Of a DNA stretch of 11,055 nucleotides, positions 1-6,443 are shown one piece after another. This stretch comes from an uncultured Bacteroidales bacterium. GTDB lineage: Bacteria > Bacteroidota > Bacteroidia > Bacteroidales > UBA932. The notes beneath the pieces are model-generated. The model ran no database searches. It worked only from the letters and a program-made list of their open reading frames with translations, and had not been told where the DNA came from. Within the stretch, counting starts at the first letter, position 1, and the number at the start of each line of letters is the position of its first letter. The stretch is taken from contig CAMFRR010000011.1 of assembly GCA_945982095.1 (NCBI GenBank), positions 1 through 11,055 on the forward strand. Direction: 5' to 3'. The position numbers and the translations under genes are program-made.

Positions 1-1
1 G

Positions 2-97
2 TATGTGGTGGGCCAGATCTTCAATATTGCCCTCACTTTCTTTGCCGTGTGGCTGCTCCTGAGCGGAGTCCTGTTCCCGGTACCTTATTTGGGATAA
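2..97 (+). CDS. C-terminal end of a membrane protein (5' end outside window)
   Basis: An open frame enters from the left edge and ends at the TAA at 95-97. It gives 31 residues beginning YVVGQIFNIALTFFAVWLLL and ending in PVPYLG. Most of it is one hydrophobic stretch that would make a membrane helix, so this is probably the last transmembrane segment of a polytopic inner membrane protein such as a transporter. The next gene starts 10 bases downstream on the same strand and also encodes a membrane protein, so the two are likely co-transcribed. The fragment is too short for a family assignment. Its reality rests on the hydrophobic pattern, the stop placement and the tight spacing to the next gene. 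Confidence 0.6.
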   Translation, partial: YVVGQIFNIALTFFAVWLLLSGVLFPVPYLG

Positions 98-107
98 GCT
101 CCTCAAA

Positions 108-383
108 ATGAAATCGAAGTCTAAGAATATTTTGCTTAAGGCTGTGGTGTCGCTGATACTGCTGCTTTGCGCTTACATAATGTTCAGGGGTTTGGGCCTG
201 GTGCCTGGGCTGGACTTCGGAGCCGGCGCCTATTATTATGCCGATATACCTGATTTTGAGAAATATATGGATTCGGCTCATGCCGCGTATGATAACGCCA
301 CTTCCACATGGCTATGCATAAGCCTCTTCCTCCTGTGGGGTTGGCTTATGTGGCGCCTGTGGCTTTTTGTCGATAAAAAATAA
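108..383 (+). CDS. Small two-helix membrane protein, function unknown
   Basis: This 91-residue protein has a basic start (MKSKSKN), a first hydrophobic helix at about residues 9-26, a Gly/Tyr-rich middle (GLDFGAGAYYYADIPDFEKY, 34-53) and a second helix at about 67-87 rich in Trp and Leu, ending in VDKK. The positive N terminus and the Lys-Lys C terminus suggest both ends are cytoplasmic, with the Tyr/Asp-rich loop outside. It lies 10 bases after an upstream membrane protein and 10 bases before the aminotransferase, in an A-rich leader with no Shine-Dalgarno. I do not recognise the family. Small membrane proteins directly behind a transporter are sometimes accessory subunits, but that is inference here. 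The overlapping antisense frames look like shadows. Confidence 0.75.
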   Translation: MKSKSKNILLKAVVSLILLLCAYIMFRGLGLVPGLDFGAGAYYYADIPDFEKYMDSAHAAYDNATSTWLCISLFLLWGWLMWRLWLFVDKK

Positions 384-393
384 ATAAAAATAT

Positions 394-1626
394 ATGAATA
401 CACCACTACAGATATCACAGCGTGGCCTGGAAATGCCGGCCTCACCTATACGCAAGCTCGCCCCTCTGGCTGCAGAGGCCGAGGATAGGGGAGTCAAGAT
501 TTACAGGCTGAACATAGGTCAGCCCGACCTTCCCACTCCAAAGAAGGCTCTCGAAGCCCTAAAGCACATTGACAGAGAAACTTTGGAATATAGCCCTTCG
601 CAAGGCTATAAATCCCTGCGTCAGGCCCTTGTCTCATATTACGAGAGATACCAGATCAAACTTTCTCCTGATGACATCATTGTCACCAGCGGAGGTTCCG
701 AGGCCGTGCTTTTCGCCTTCATGTCCTGTCTCAATCCTGGAGACGAAATCATAGTTCCAGAGCCTGCTTATGCCAACTATATGGCCCTGGCTGTCAGCGC
801 TGGCGCCGTAATACGCACAGTGACAACCACCATTGATGAAGGCTTCTGTCTTCCTAAAGTGGAAAAGTTCGAGGAACTGATCAATGAGCGTACCAAGGCC
901 ATATTGATATGCAATCCCAACAACCCTACAGGTTATCTCTATACCCAGAAAGAGATGAACCGCATACGCGACCTCGTGAAAAAGCACAACCTTTACCTCT
1001 TCTCAGATGAGGTGTACCGTGAGTTCATATACACAGGTTCTCCCTACATCAGCGCCATGCACCTTGAGGGAATAGAACAGAACGTTGTACTTATTGATTC
1101 TGTATCAAAGCGTTATAGTGAATGTGGAATACGTATAGGTGCCCTTATCACAAAGAATGCCGAAGTGCGCAAGACTGTGATGAAGTTCTGTCAGGCCCGT
1201 CTCAGCCCTCCTCTCATTGGACAGATTGTGGCCGAAGCCTCGATAGAGGGTACTGAAGAATACTCACGTGATGTATATGAGGAATATGTGGAAAGGCGTA
1301 AGTGTCTCATTGACGGCGTGAACCGCATACCCGGATGCTACACTCCCATTCCTATGGGAGCATTCTATACCGTGGCCAAGCTGCCTGTAGATGATACCGA
1401 GAAATTCTGTGCCTGGTGTCTGCAGGAGTTCTGCTGGAAGGATGAGCATACTCCACAGGGCTGTGAGGGAGAAACTGTCATGATGGCTCCGGCTGCCGGT
1501 TTCTACACTGACCCTGAACTGGGCAAAGACCAGGTGCGTCTGGCTTATGTATTGTGCAAGAAGGATTTGCGCAGGGCAATATTCATACTGAGCAAAGCCA
1601 TAGAGGCATACAACGCTAGGCAATAA
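394..1626 (+). CDS. PLP-dependent class I aminotransferase (aspartate aminotransferase-like)
   Basis: This 410-residue fold-type I PLP enzyme should transfer an amino group between an amino acid and a 2-oxo acid in the cytoplasm. Visible landmarks are the substrate-loop GQPD (42-45), TSGGSEA (98-104), which contacts the cofactor phosphate, NPNNPTG (174-180), SDEVY (204-208) with the Asp that pairs with the pyridine nitrogen, the Schiff-base Lys239 in SVSKRYS, Arg247 in GIRIGA, and the carboxylate-binding Arg382 in QVRLAY. All catalytic residues are present and the length is normal. Proteins of this type in Bacteroidales are usually annotated as aspartate aminotransferase, but true substrate range cannot be read from sequence; broad or aromatic specificity is possible. 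It starts 10 bases after the small membrane protein in an A-rich leader, and its stop codon runs directly into a hairpin terminator. Confidence 0.92.
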   Translation: MNTPLQISQRGLEMPASPIRKLAPLAAEAEDRGVKIYRLNIGQPDLPTPKKALEALKHIDRETLEYSPSQGYKSLRQALVSYYERYQIKLSPDDIIVTSGGSEAVLFAFMSCLNPGDEIIVPEPAYANYMALAVSAGAVIRTVTTTIDEGFCLPKVEKFEELINERTKAILICNPNNPTGYLYTQKEMNRIRDLVKKHNLYLFSDEVYREFIYTGSPYISAMHLEGIEQNVVLIDSVSKRYSECGIRIGALITKNAEVRKTVMKFCQARLSPPLIGQIVAEASIEGTEEYSRDVYEEYVERRKCLIDGVNRIPGCYTPIPMGAFYTVAKLPVDDTEKFCAWCLQEFCWKDEHTPQGCEGETVMMAPAAGFYTDPELGKDQVRLAYVLCKKDLRRAIFILSKAIEAYNARQ

Positions 1627-1656
1627 AAAATTGGGTCTCAGAGGCCCAATTTTTTT
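1626..1656 (+). terminator. Intrinsic terminator shared by two convergent genes
   Basis: A hairpin lies at the end of the aminotransferase gene. The left arm (about 1625-1638, A-tract then TTGGGTCT) pairs with the right arm (1642-1655, AGGCCCAA then T-tract) around a three-base CAG loop, with one G-T wobble (1636 with 1644). The stem is 14 pairs if the A/T base is included. Seven Ts (1650-1656) follow on the plus strand. On the minus strand the A-tract at 1625-1630 gives the T-run, so the structure can work in both directions. The right arm is made of the last codons of mazG. Confidence 0.85.
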
Positions 1657-2453
1657 GCTTCGTCCCAATAGGTGTCCATTTCCTCCAGACTCATCTGGTG
1701 CAGGTCACGCCCTTCCCTGATGGTGTGCTCTTCCAGATAGTTGAAGCGGCGGCGGAATTTTTCACAAGTGCGGTCCAGAGCGTTGTCGGGGTTGATTTTA
1801 TAGAGTCGGGCGGCATTGATGATGCTGAAAAGGAAATCTCCGCACTCGGCTTCGGCCCTTTCCATCGCTGCCTTTTTCTCTTCTTCAGATTCGGCCGCCG
1901 CGGCTGCTGCTAGCTCTGCCTTATATTCCTCGAGTTCCTCCTGCACCTTTTCCCAAACATCTTCGCGCTGTTTCCAGTCGAAACCTACGCCTCTGGCCTT
2001 GTCCTGCATTCTGTAGGCCTTGAGCAGTGTAGGCAGTCCGCGCGTACCTTCAAGCACAGTCTTGTTGCCTCCTTTTTCCTTAGTCTTGAGCATTTCCCAA
2101 TTGCTTATGACCTGGTCTGCATCTTCCACATGCACATCTCCGAATATGTGAGGATGGCGATATATGAGCTTGTCGCTTATCCTGTTGCACACATCGGCCA
2201 CATCAAAGGCCTGCTCTTCTTCGCCCAGGCGCGAATAGAATACCACATGGAGCAATACGTCGCCCAATTCTTTGCTTATTTCCTCCCTGTTTCCATCCAT
2301 GATGGCTGTGCCCAACTCGTAGACTTCTTCTACGGTCTGTGGTCTGAGTGACTCAAACGTCTGTTTTTTGTCCCAAGGGCACTGTTCACGTACCTTGTCC
2401 ATTATGTCCAGCAATCTTCCGAAAGCTTCAAGTTTCTCTTCTCTTGTATGCAT
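1638..2453 (-). CDS. mazG: Nucleoside triphosphate pyrophosphohydrolase MazG
   Basis: This 271-residue protein is the long, two-domain MazG type (E. coli form about 263). It hydrolyses NTPs and dNTPs to the monophosphate and pyrophosphate, cleaning the nucleotide pool in the cytoplasm. The N-terminal domain shows the family signature QCPWDKKQTFESL (24-36), the metal-binding EEVYEL (42-47) and KELGDVLLH (61-69), then RHPHIFGD (99-106). The second domain shows QEELEEYKAE (171-180) and AECGDFLFSIINAARL (202-217), the usual metal-ligand pattern of the active C-terminal half. Between these two motifs is an Ala/Glu/Lys-rich insert (about 181-200). The start is the ATG at 2453-2451, 26 bases after a TAACTTTG box. 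The 3' end lies inside the terminator shared with the convergent aminotransferase, only 11 bases from that gene's stop. Confidence 0.95.
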   Translation of the reverse strand: MHTREEKLEAFGRLLDIMDKVREQCPWDKKQTFESLRPQTVEEVYELGTAIMDGNREEISKELGDVLLHVVFYSRLGEEEQAFDVADVCNRISDKLIYRHPHIFGDVHVEDADQVISNWEMLKTKEKGGNKTVLEGTRGLPTLLKAYRMQDKARGVGFDWKQREDVWEKVQEELEEYKAELAAAAAAESEEEKKAAMERAEAECGDFLFSIINAARLYKINPDNALDRTCEKFRRRFNYLEEHTIREGRDLHQMSLEEMDTYWDEAKKLGL

Positions 2454-2478
2454 GATTTATTCATTATGTTTCGAGGGG

Positions 2479-2486
2479 CAAAGTTA
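2479..2486 (-). promoter_or_regulatory. Candidate -7 box for mazG
   Basis: Read on the minus strand this is TAACTTTG, matching the Bacteroidota -7 consensus TAnnTTTG exactly. It ends 25 bases before the mazG ATG, which would leave a short leader. I see no good TTG -33 element at the expected distance, so the call rests on the -7 match and position. Confidence 0.5.
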
Positions 2487-2509
2487 GCGTTTTTTCCAGA
2501 AGTTTTTCG

Positions 2510-2517
2510 TATCTTTG
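2510..2517 (+). promoter_or_regulatory. Candidate -7 box for tcdA and the downstream series
   Basis: TATCTTTG matches the Bacteroidota -7 consensus TAnnTTTG on the plus strand. It lies 49 bases before the tcdA ATG, so transcription would start around 2520-2525 with a leader of roughly 45 bases. A T-run sits about 15-20 bases upstream, but there is no clear TTTG -33 element. This is the only non-coding stretch ahead of the 2567-7359 run of genes, so it is the natural main promoter site. Confidence 0.5.
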
Positions 2518-2566
2518 ACGGTTATTTGTGTTTCGTATGGTACTTGGGTCTTGTTAAGTCTTAGAT

Positions 2567-3289
2567 ATGGAAGCATGGCAGGAAAGGACGGCTCTTCTAT
2601 TGGGCGGAGAAGGATTGGCGAAGTTGCATGATGCAAGGGTCGCTGTAGTGGGCGTTGGGGGAGTTGGAGCCTATGCCGCGGAGATGCTGGTGCGTGCAGG
2701 AGTGGGCAAGATGATACTGCTTGACAATGACAGTGTGGCCCCAAGCAACAAGAACCGTCAGCTGGTGGCCCTGGACAGCACAATAGGAATGAAGAAAACG
2801 GAGGTGATGAAGGCCAGGCTTCTGGACATAAATCCCGATCTGGAACTCACTGTACTCTGCCTGTACCTGGAACCCGACAACATTGAGCCGGTGCTAGGAC
2901 AGTTCCACATAGACTATCTTGTTGATGCCATAGACACCCTGGCTCCCAAGCTCGCCCTGATTAATTATTGTGTTACCAAGGGCATAAAGCATGTGAGCAG
3001 CATGGGCAGCGGTGCCAAGTTCGACATCACCAAGATACGCATTGCTGACATATCCAAGAGCTACAACTGTCCTCTGGCATACATTGTGCGCAAGAGGTTG
3101 CGCCGTGAATATGGGATAAGCAAGGGCTTCAAGGTGGTCTTCAGCGAAGAGCTGCCCGAGAGGGAAGCCATTGTGGCAGAAGAGGGAAGGAACAAAAAGT
3201 CCAATGTAGGCACAATTTCATATCTTCCCGCCGTTTTCGGCTGTGCATGTGCCCAGGCAGCGGTTTCATTTTTGACGGAAAATAAGTAA
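2567..3289 (+). CDS. tcdA: tRNA threonylcarbamoyladenosine dehydratase TcdA
   Basis: This 240-residue ThiF/E1-like protein should use ATP to dehydrate the threonylcarbamoyl group at A37 of ANN-decoding tRNAs to its cyclic form (ct6A). It opens with the typical WQERTALLLG (4-13), followed by the nucleotide-binding GVGGVG (29-34), the acidic LLDNDSV (51-57), NKNRQL (61-66) with the E1-type Arg, and VDAIDT (119-124). The TcdA-specific segment SSMGSGAKFD...IRIADISKS (144-165) and VRKRLRR (174-180) follows, which separates it from ThiF and MoeB. The zinc-binding CxxC pairs of ThiF and MoeB are not seen. The length is usual for Bacteroidales. The ATG at 2567 follows the divergent promoter region, and the stop is 13 bases before the next gene. 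The older name is csdL or ygdL. Confidence 0.93.
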   Translation: MEAWQERTALLLGGEGLAKLHDARVAVVGVGGVGAYAAEMLVRAGVGKMILLDNDSVAPSNKNRQLVALDSTIGMKKTEVMKARLLDINPDLELTVLCLYLEPDNIEPVLGQFHIDYLVDAIDTLAPKLALINYCVTKGIKHVSSMGSGAKFDITKIRIADISKSYNCPLAYIVRKRLRREYGISKGFKVVFSEELPEREAIVAEEGRNKKSNVGTISYLPAVFGCACAQAAVSFLTENK

Positions 3290-3294
3290 ATTTG
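3287..3294 (+). promoter_or_regulatory. Possible internal -7 box at the tcdA stop
   Basis: TAAATTTG fits TAnnTTTG and begins on the TAA stop codon of tcdA, 8 bases before the next ATG. If used, the transcript for the following gene would be nearly leaderless. The nearest upstream TTTG (3271-3274) is only 12 bases away, closer than the usual -33 spacing, so this may be a chance match. Confidence 0.25.
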
Positions 3295-3302
3295 CAGTTT
3301 GT

Positions 3303-4421
3303 ATGGAAATCAGAGAAGTAAAGACAAGACGCGACTTGCGGAAGTTCATTTCTTTTCCGGACCGTCTGTATGCCAAGTGTCCCCAATATGTGCCGGCCCT
3401 GCATGCAGACCAGATGAATATGCTCACCAAGGATGCTGCCTTGGAATATTGCCAGCACAAGATGTGGATAGCTGTGGATGAACGCGGCAACGTATACGGA
3501 CGCATATGCGCAATGATAAATCCTCACTATAACGAGAGATATGGCACCAGGCATTGCCGTTTCGGCTGGTTCGATGTGGTTGAGGATTATGAACTTGCCC
3601 ACAATCTCATACGTACTGCGGAACGCTGGGCCAAGTCCAAGGGCATGACTCGCATACATGGTCCGCTGTCCTACAATACCCTGGGCAAGCAGGGAATGTT
3701 GGTGGAGGGCTTTGAAAACGTGCCCCAGGCCAACACCATATACAATTTTGCCTACTATCCTGAATTCTTGGAGCGCATGGGCTTCGTCAAGGAATGTGAC
3801 TGGCTTCAGTACAAGATACTGCAGACTGAGGCCACTGACCGCGTACGCAATATAGCGGCACGTCTCAAGGAACGTTACAAACTGCATTCTGAGGATATGG
3901 ACAAAATCAAGAATGATCCCGAGCGCGTGAAACAGTTCCTGCATGCCTACAACGAGATTTTCAGCCGCAGCGTATACAACTTCATTCCTTTTACCGAGGC
4001 CGAGATGGAGCAGGAAGCCAAGGCCAGCCTCAGTATGATACGCAGCGATTACTGTACCGTGCTTTGTGAGGAGAACGGGGACATTGCAGCATTCGGCATA
4101 TGTTTTCCAAGCCTGAGCGCAGCCCTGCAGAAAGCCAAGGGTCATATGTTCCCTACTGGATGGTACCACCTGCTCAAGGCCCTCAAGTCCGATGACAACC
4201 CTGTAGTCGACCTCATGATTATGGGTGGCGCCGAGAAATGGGAGGGCAAGGGAATAACAGCCCTTATCCACTGCGACCTTGAAGAAAAGTTCCGCAAACT
4301 TCATATAGAATATAATATTACCAACCCACAGATAGAAACTAACAAGGCGGTGAACGTATGGTCCACATACAGCAACGAGCCATACATGCGCCGCAGATGT
4401 TACATAAAAGACATTGACTAA
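3303..4421 (+). CDS. YghO/BcerS-like protein (GNAT-fold acyltransferase family)
   Basis: This 372-residue soluble protein resembles the YghO family (grouped with the bacterial ceramide synthase-like BcerS proteins), usually annotated as hypothetical or GNAT N-acetyltransferase. Typical features are FISFPDRLYAKCPQYVP (15-31), the beta-strand segment GRICAMINPHYNE (66-78), FGWFDVVED (87-95), the family core RIHGPLSYNTLGKQGMLVEG (117-136), YYPEFLERMGF (151-161), and the C-terminal NPQIETNKAV (341-350) with RRRCYIKD (363-370). It looks like two GNAT-like halves joined. The substrate is unknown; some members acylate sphingoid bases, but nothing here proves that. The gene starts 13 bases after tcdA, and its TAA overlaps the prfA ATG by one base, so translation of prfA is probably coupled to it. 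Recognition is from motifs only. Confidence 0.75.
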   Translation: MEIREVKTRRDLRKFISFPDRLYAKCPQYVPALHADQMNMLTKDAALEYCQHKMWIAVDERGNVYGRICAMINPHYNERYGTRHCRFGWFDVVEDYELAHNLIRTAERWAKSKGMTRIHGPLSYNTLGKQGMLVEGFENVPQANTIYNFAYYPEFLERMGFVKECDWLQYKILQTEATDRVRNIAARLKERYKLHSEDMDKIKNDPERVKQFLHAYNEIFSRSVYNFIPFTEAEMEQEAKASLSMIRSDYCTVLCEENGDIAAFGICFPSLSAALQKAKGHMFPTGWYHLLKALKSDDNPVVDLMIMGGAEKWEGKGITALIHCDLEEKFRKLHIEYNITNPQIETNKAVNVWSTYSNEPYMRRRCYIKDID

Positions 4422-5506
4422 TGGCAGAGAACACCTTACTTGAAAAAATCCTGGGATTGCAGGACAAACATCAGAAACTTCAGGAGCAGCTGTCCGACCC
4501 GGCAATCATCTCCGACATGAAGAAATACATACAGCTCAACCGCGAATACAAGGAGCTTGACCCTGTGATAGCAGCAGGAAACGAGTACCAGCGTCTTGTT
4601 GAGAGCCTGGATATGGCCAAAGACATATTGGCCAACGAAAAGGACGAAGACCTTCGCGAAATGGCAAAGATGGAGATAGCCGAACTGGAGCCTAAACTCC
4701 CTGAGATGGAGGAAAGTATAAAGATACTTCTCATACCTGCCGATCCTGAGGATGCAAAGAATGCCATACTCGAGATACGAGGCGGAGCAGGAGGCGACGA
4801 AGCTGCCATTTTTGCCGGCGACCTTTTCCGCATGTACAGCAAATATATAGAGAGCAAAGGCTGGAAAATGGAGGTTACTGACTTCAGCGAGGGAGCAGCA
4901 GGCGGCTATAAACTGATAATCGCAAAGGTAAGCGGCGATCATGTGTACGGCACTCTCAAATATGAATCCGGCGTTCACCGCGTGCAGCGCGTTCCGCAGA
5001 CTGAGACCCAGGGCAGGGTACAGACTTCTGCCGCTTCTGTGGCCGTGCTTCCTGAGGCAGACGAGTTCGATATTGAGCTCAATGAGAAGGATATACGCAA
5101 GGATACCTTCTGCTCCTCAGGTCCAGGAGGACAGAGCGTGAACACTACATACTCTGCAATACGACTCACCCACATCCCTACAGGCATAGTAGTGCAGTGC
5201 CAGGATGAGAAATCCCAGCTCAAGAACTATGACAAGGCCCTCAACGAGCTCAGGACCCGTATCTATAACATGGAATACCAGAAATATCTGGACAAGATTT
5301 CGGCAAAACGCAAAACCATGGTGAGCACCGGCGACCGTTCGGCCAAGATACGTACCTACAACTACCAGCAGAGCCGCGTCACTGACCACCGCATCAACTG
5401 GAGCACCTACAATCTCCCTGTTTTCATGGACGGAGCCATACAGGAAGTCATTGACCAGCTGGTAATTGCTGAAAATGCAGAGCGTCTTAAAGAAAGCAAT
5501 CTTTAG
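4421..5506 (+). CDS. prfA: Peptide chain release factor 1
   Basis: This 361-residue class I release factor recognises UAA and UAG in the ribosomal A site and triggers peptide release. The peptidyl-transferase motif GGQ is at 236-238 within SSGPGGQSVNTTYSAIRLTH. The codon-reading loop is of RF1 type: PQT at 192-194 in VQRVPQTETQGRVQTS, that is P-x-T rather than the SPF of RF2. An N-terminal coiled-coil domain spans about 1-100, RGGAGGDEAAIFAGDL (120-135) begins the core, and GDRSAKIRTYNYQQSRVTDH (304-323) is the conserved C-terminal block. The Gln of GGQ is normally methylated by PrmC, which is not in the window. The ATG overlaps the upstream stop as TAATG, and trxB begins 4 bases after the prfA TAG. 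Full length and intact. Confidence 0.97.
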   Translation: MAENTLLEKILGLQDKHQKLQEQLSDPAIISDMKKYIQLNREYKELDPVIAAGNEYQRLVESLDMAKDILANEKDEDLREMAKMEIAELEPKLPEMEESIKILLIPADPEDAKNAILEIRGGAGGDEAAIFAGDLFRMYSKYIESKGWKMEVTDFSEGAAGGYKLIIAKVSGDHVYGTLKYESGVHRVQRVPQTETQGRVQTSAASVAVLPEADEFDIELNEKDIRKDTFCSSGPGGQSVNTTYSAIRLTHIPTGIVVQCQDEKSQLKNYDKALNELRTRIYNMEYQKYLDKISAKRKTMVSTGDRSAKIRTYNYQQSRVTDHRINWSTYNLPVFMDGAIQEVIDQLVIAENAERLKESNL

Positions 5507-5510
5507 AATC

Positions 5511-6443
5511 ATGAAACACAATATCATAATCATAGGCGGTGGCCCTGCGGGCTACACTGCTGCCATATATGCCCAGCGTGCTGGCTTGCAGCCTCTCCTG
5601 TTCGAGGGCATGCTTCCCGGAGGTCAGCTTACAACCACCACACACATAGACAATTATCCCGGCTTTGACGGAGGCATAGATGCTAATGCCCTTATGAGTG
5701 CCATGCGTGCTCAGGCTGAGAATCTGGGTGCTGAGCTGCGCAACGGCAGCGTGCAGAAAATCGAGCGGGACGGCAAAGATTTCATACTGACTCTGGATGG
5801 AGGTGAGAGCCTGCTCACCAAGACCGTGGTCATAGCCACCGGAGCTTCGGCCAAATATCTCGGCCTCGAGTCTGAGGAACGCTATAAAGGCCTGGGCGTC
5901 AGCGCCTGCGCTACCTGTGACGGCTTCTTCTACAGGAACAGGACAGTGGCGGTTGTGGGTGGTGGCGATACCGCTTGTGAAGAGGCTACCTACCTCGCAT
6001 CGCTATGCAAGAAAGTCTATCTCATCGTGCGCCGTGACGTGCTCCGCGCTTCCGAAGCCATGCAGCAGAGGGTAATGGGCACTGAAAACATAGAAATCTT
6101 GTGGAACTGCAACACTAAGGAAGTTCTGGGCGATGAGTATGGAGTTACCGGAGTGAGACTCGTGCGCAAGAGCGGCGAGGAATTTGAAGTGGCTCTCGAC
6201 GGCTTCTTCCTTGGAATAGGCCACCATCCTAATTCTGAGCTGTTCACAAATGTAGCCAAAGTGGATGACAAGGGTTACATCATCACCGAAAACGGCAGCA
6301 CCCGCACTTCGACTCCAGGCGTCTTTGCCGCAGGAGATGTGCAAGACAGCATTTATCGTCAGGCAGTTACCGCTGCAGCCAGTGGCGCTAAGGCTGCAAT
6401 GGATGTGAAAGCTTATCTGGACAATGTATATGAAAAGTTATAG
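5511..6443 (+). CDS. trxB: Thioredoxin reductase
   Basis: This 310-residue NADPH-dependent flavoprotein should reduce thioredoxin in the cytoplasm. It has the N-terminal FAD dinucleotide-binding motif GGGPAG (9-14), GGQL (37-40), ATGA (109-112), the redox-active disulfide CATC (133-136), the NADPH motif GGGDTA (150-155), VRRD (173-176) for the NADPH 2'-phosphate, and the C-terminal FAD motif FAAGD (272-276). Length and order match low-molecular-weight TrxB. I chose the ATG at 5511, four bases after the prfA stop, because the encoded MKHNIIIIGGGPAG is the normal family start. The in-frame ATG at 5466 would add 15 residues encoded inside prfA. The stop overlaps the start of bamD by 14 or 20 bases. 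Confidence 0.96.
   Translation: MKHNIIIIGGGPAGYTAAIYAQRAGLQPLLFEGMLPGGQLTTTTHIDNYPGFDGGIDANALMSAMRAQAENLGAELRNGSVQKIERDGKDFILTLDGGESLLTKTVVIATGASAKYLGLESEERYKGLGVSACATCDGFFYRNRTVAVVGGGDTACEEATYLASLCKKVYLIVRRDVLRASEAMQQRVMGTENIEILWNCNTKEVLGDEYGVTGVRLVRKSGEEFEVALDGFFLGIGHHPNSELFTNVAKVDDKGYIITENGSTRTSTPGVFAAGDVQDSIYRQAVTAAASGAKAAMDVKAYLDNVYEKL

Noticed and set aside
394..4421. Aminotransferase as a serine palmitoyltransferase that would pair with the BcerS-like gene in a sphingolipid cluster
   Set aside because: Its motifs (NPNNPTG, SVSKRYS, QVRLAY) are those of class I aminotransferases, not of alpha-oxoamine synthases, and mazG and tcdA lie between the two genes.
3141..4505. 454-codon open frame on the minus strand opposite the YghO-like gene
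   Set aside because: Its codons align exactly with those of the plus-strand gene, so it is interrupted only where that gene would use TTA, CTA or TCA, which are rare here. The translation has no recognisable domain and crosses into tcdA and prfA, both clearly coding on the plus strand.
5466..5510. Upstream in-frame ATG extending trxB by 15 residues
   Set aside because: The extension lies inside prfA, and the family normally starts a few residues before the GGGPAG motif, as given by the ATG at 5511.
6424..6429. ATG two codons upstream as the bamD start
   Set aside because: Possible, but the ATG at 6430 begins a standard lipoprotein signal peptide with basic residues at once; the difference is only two residues.
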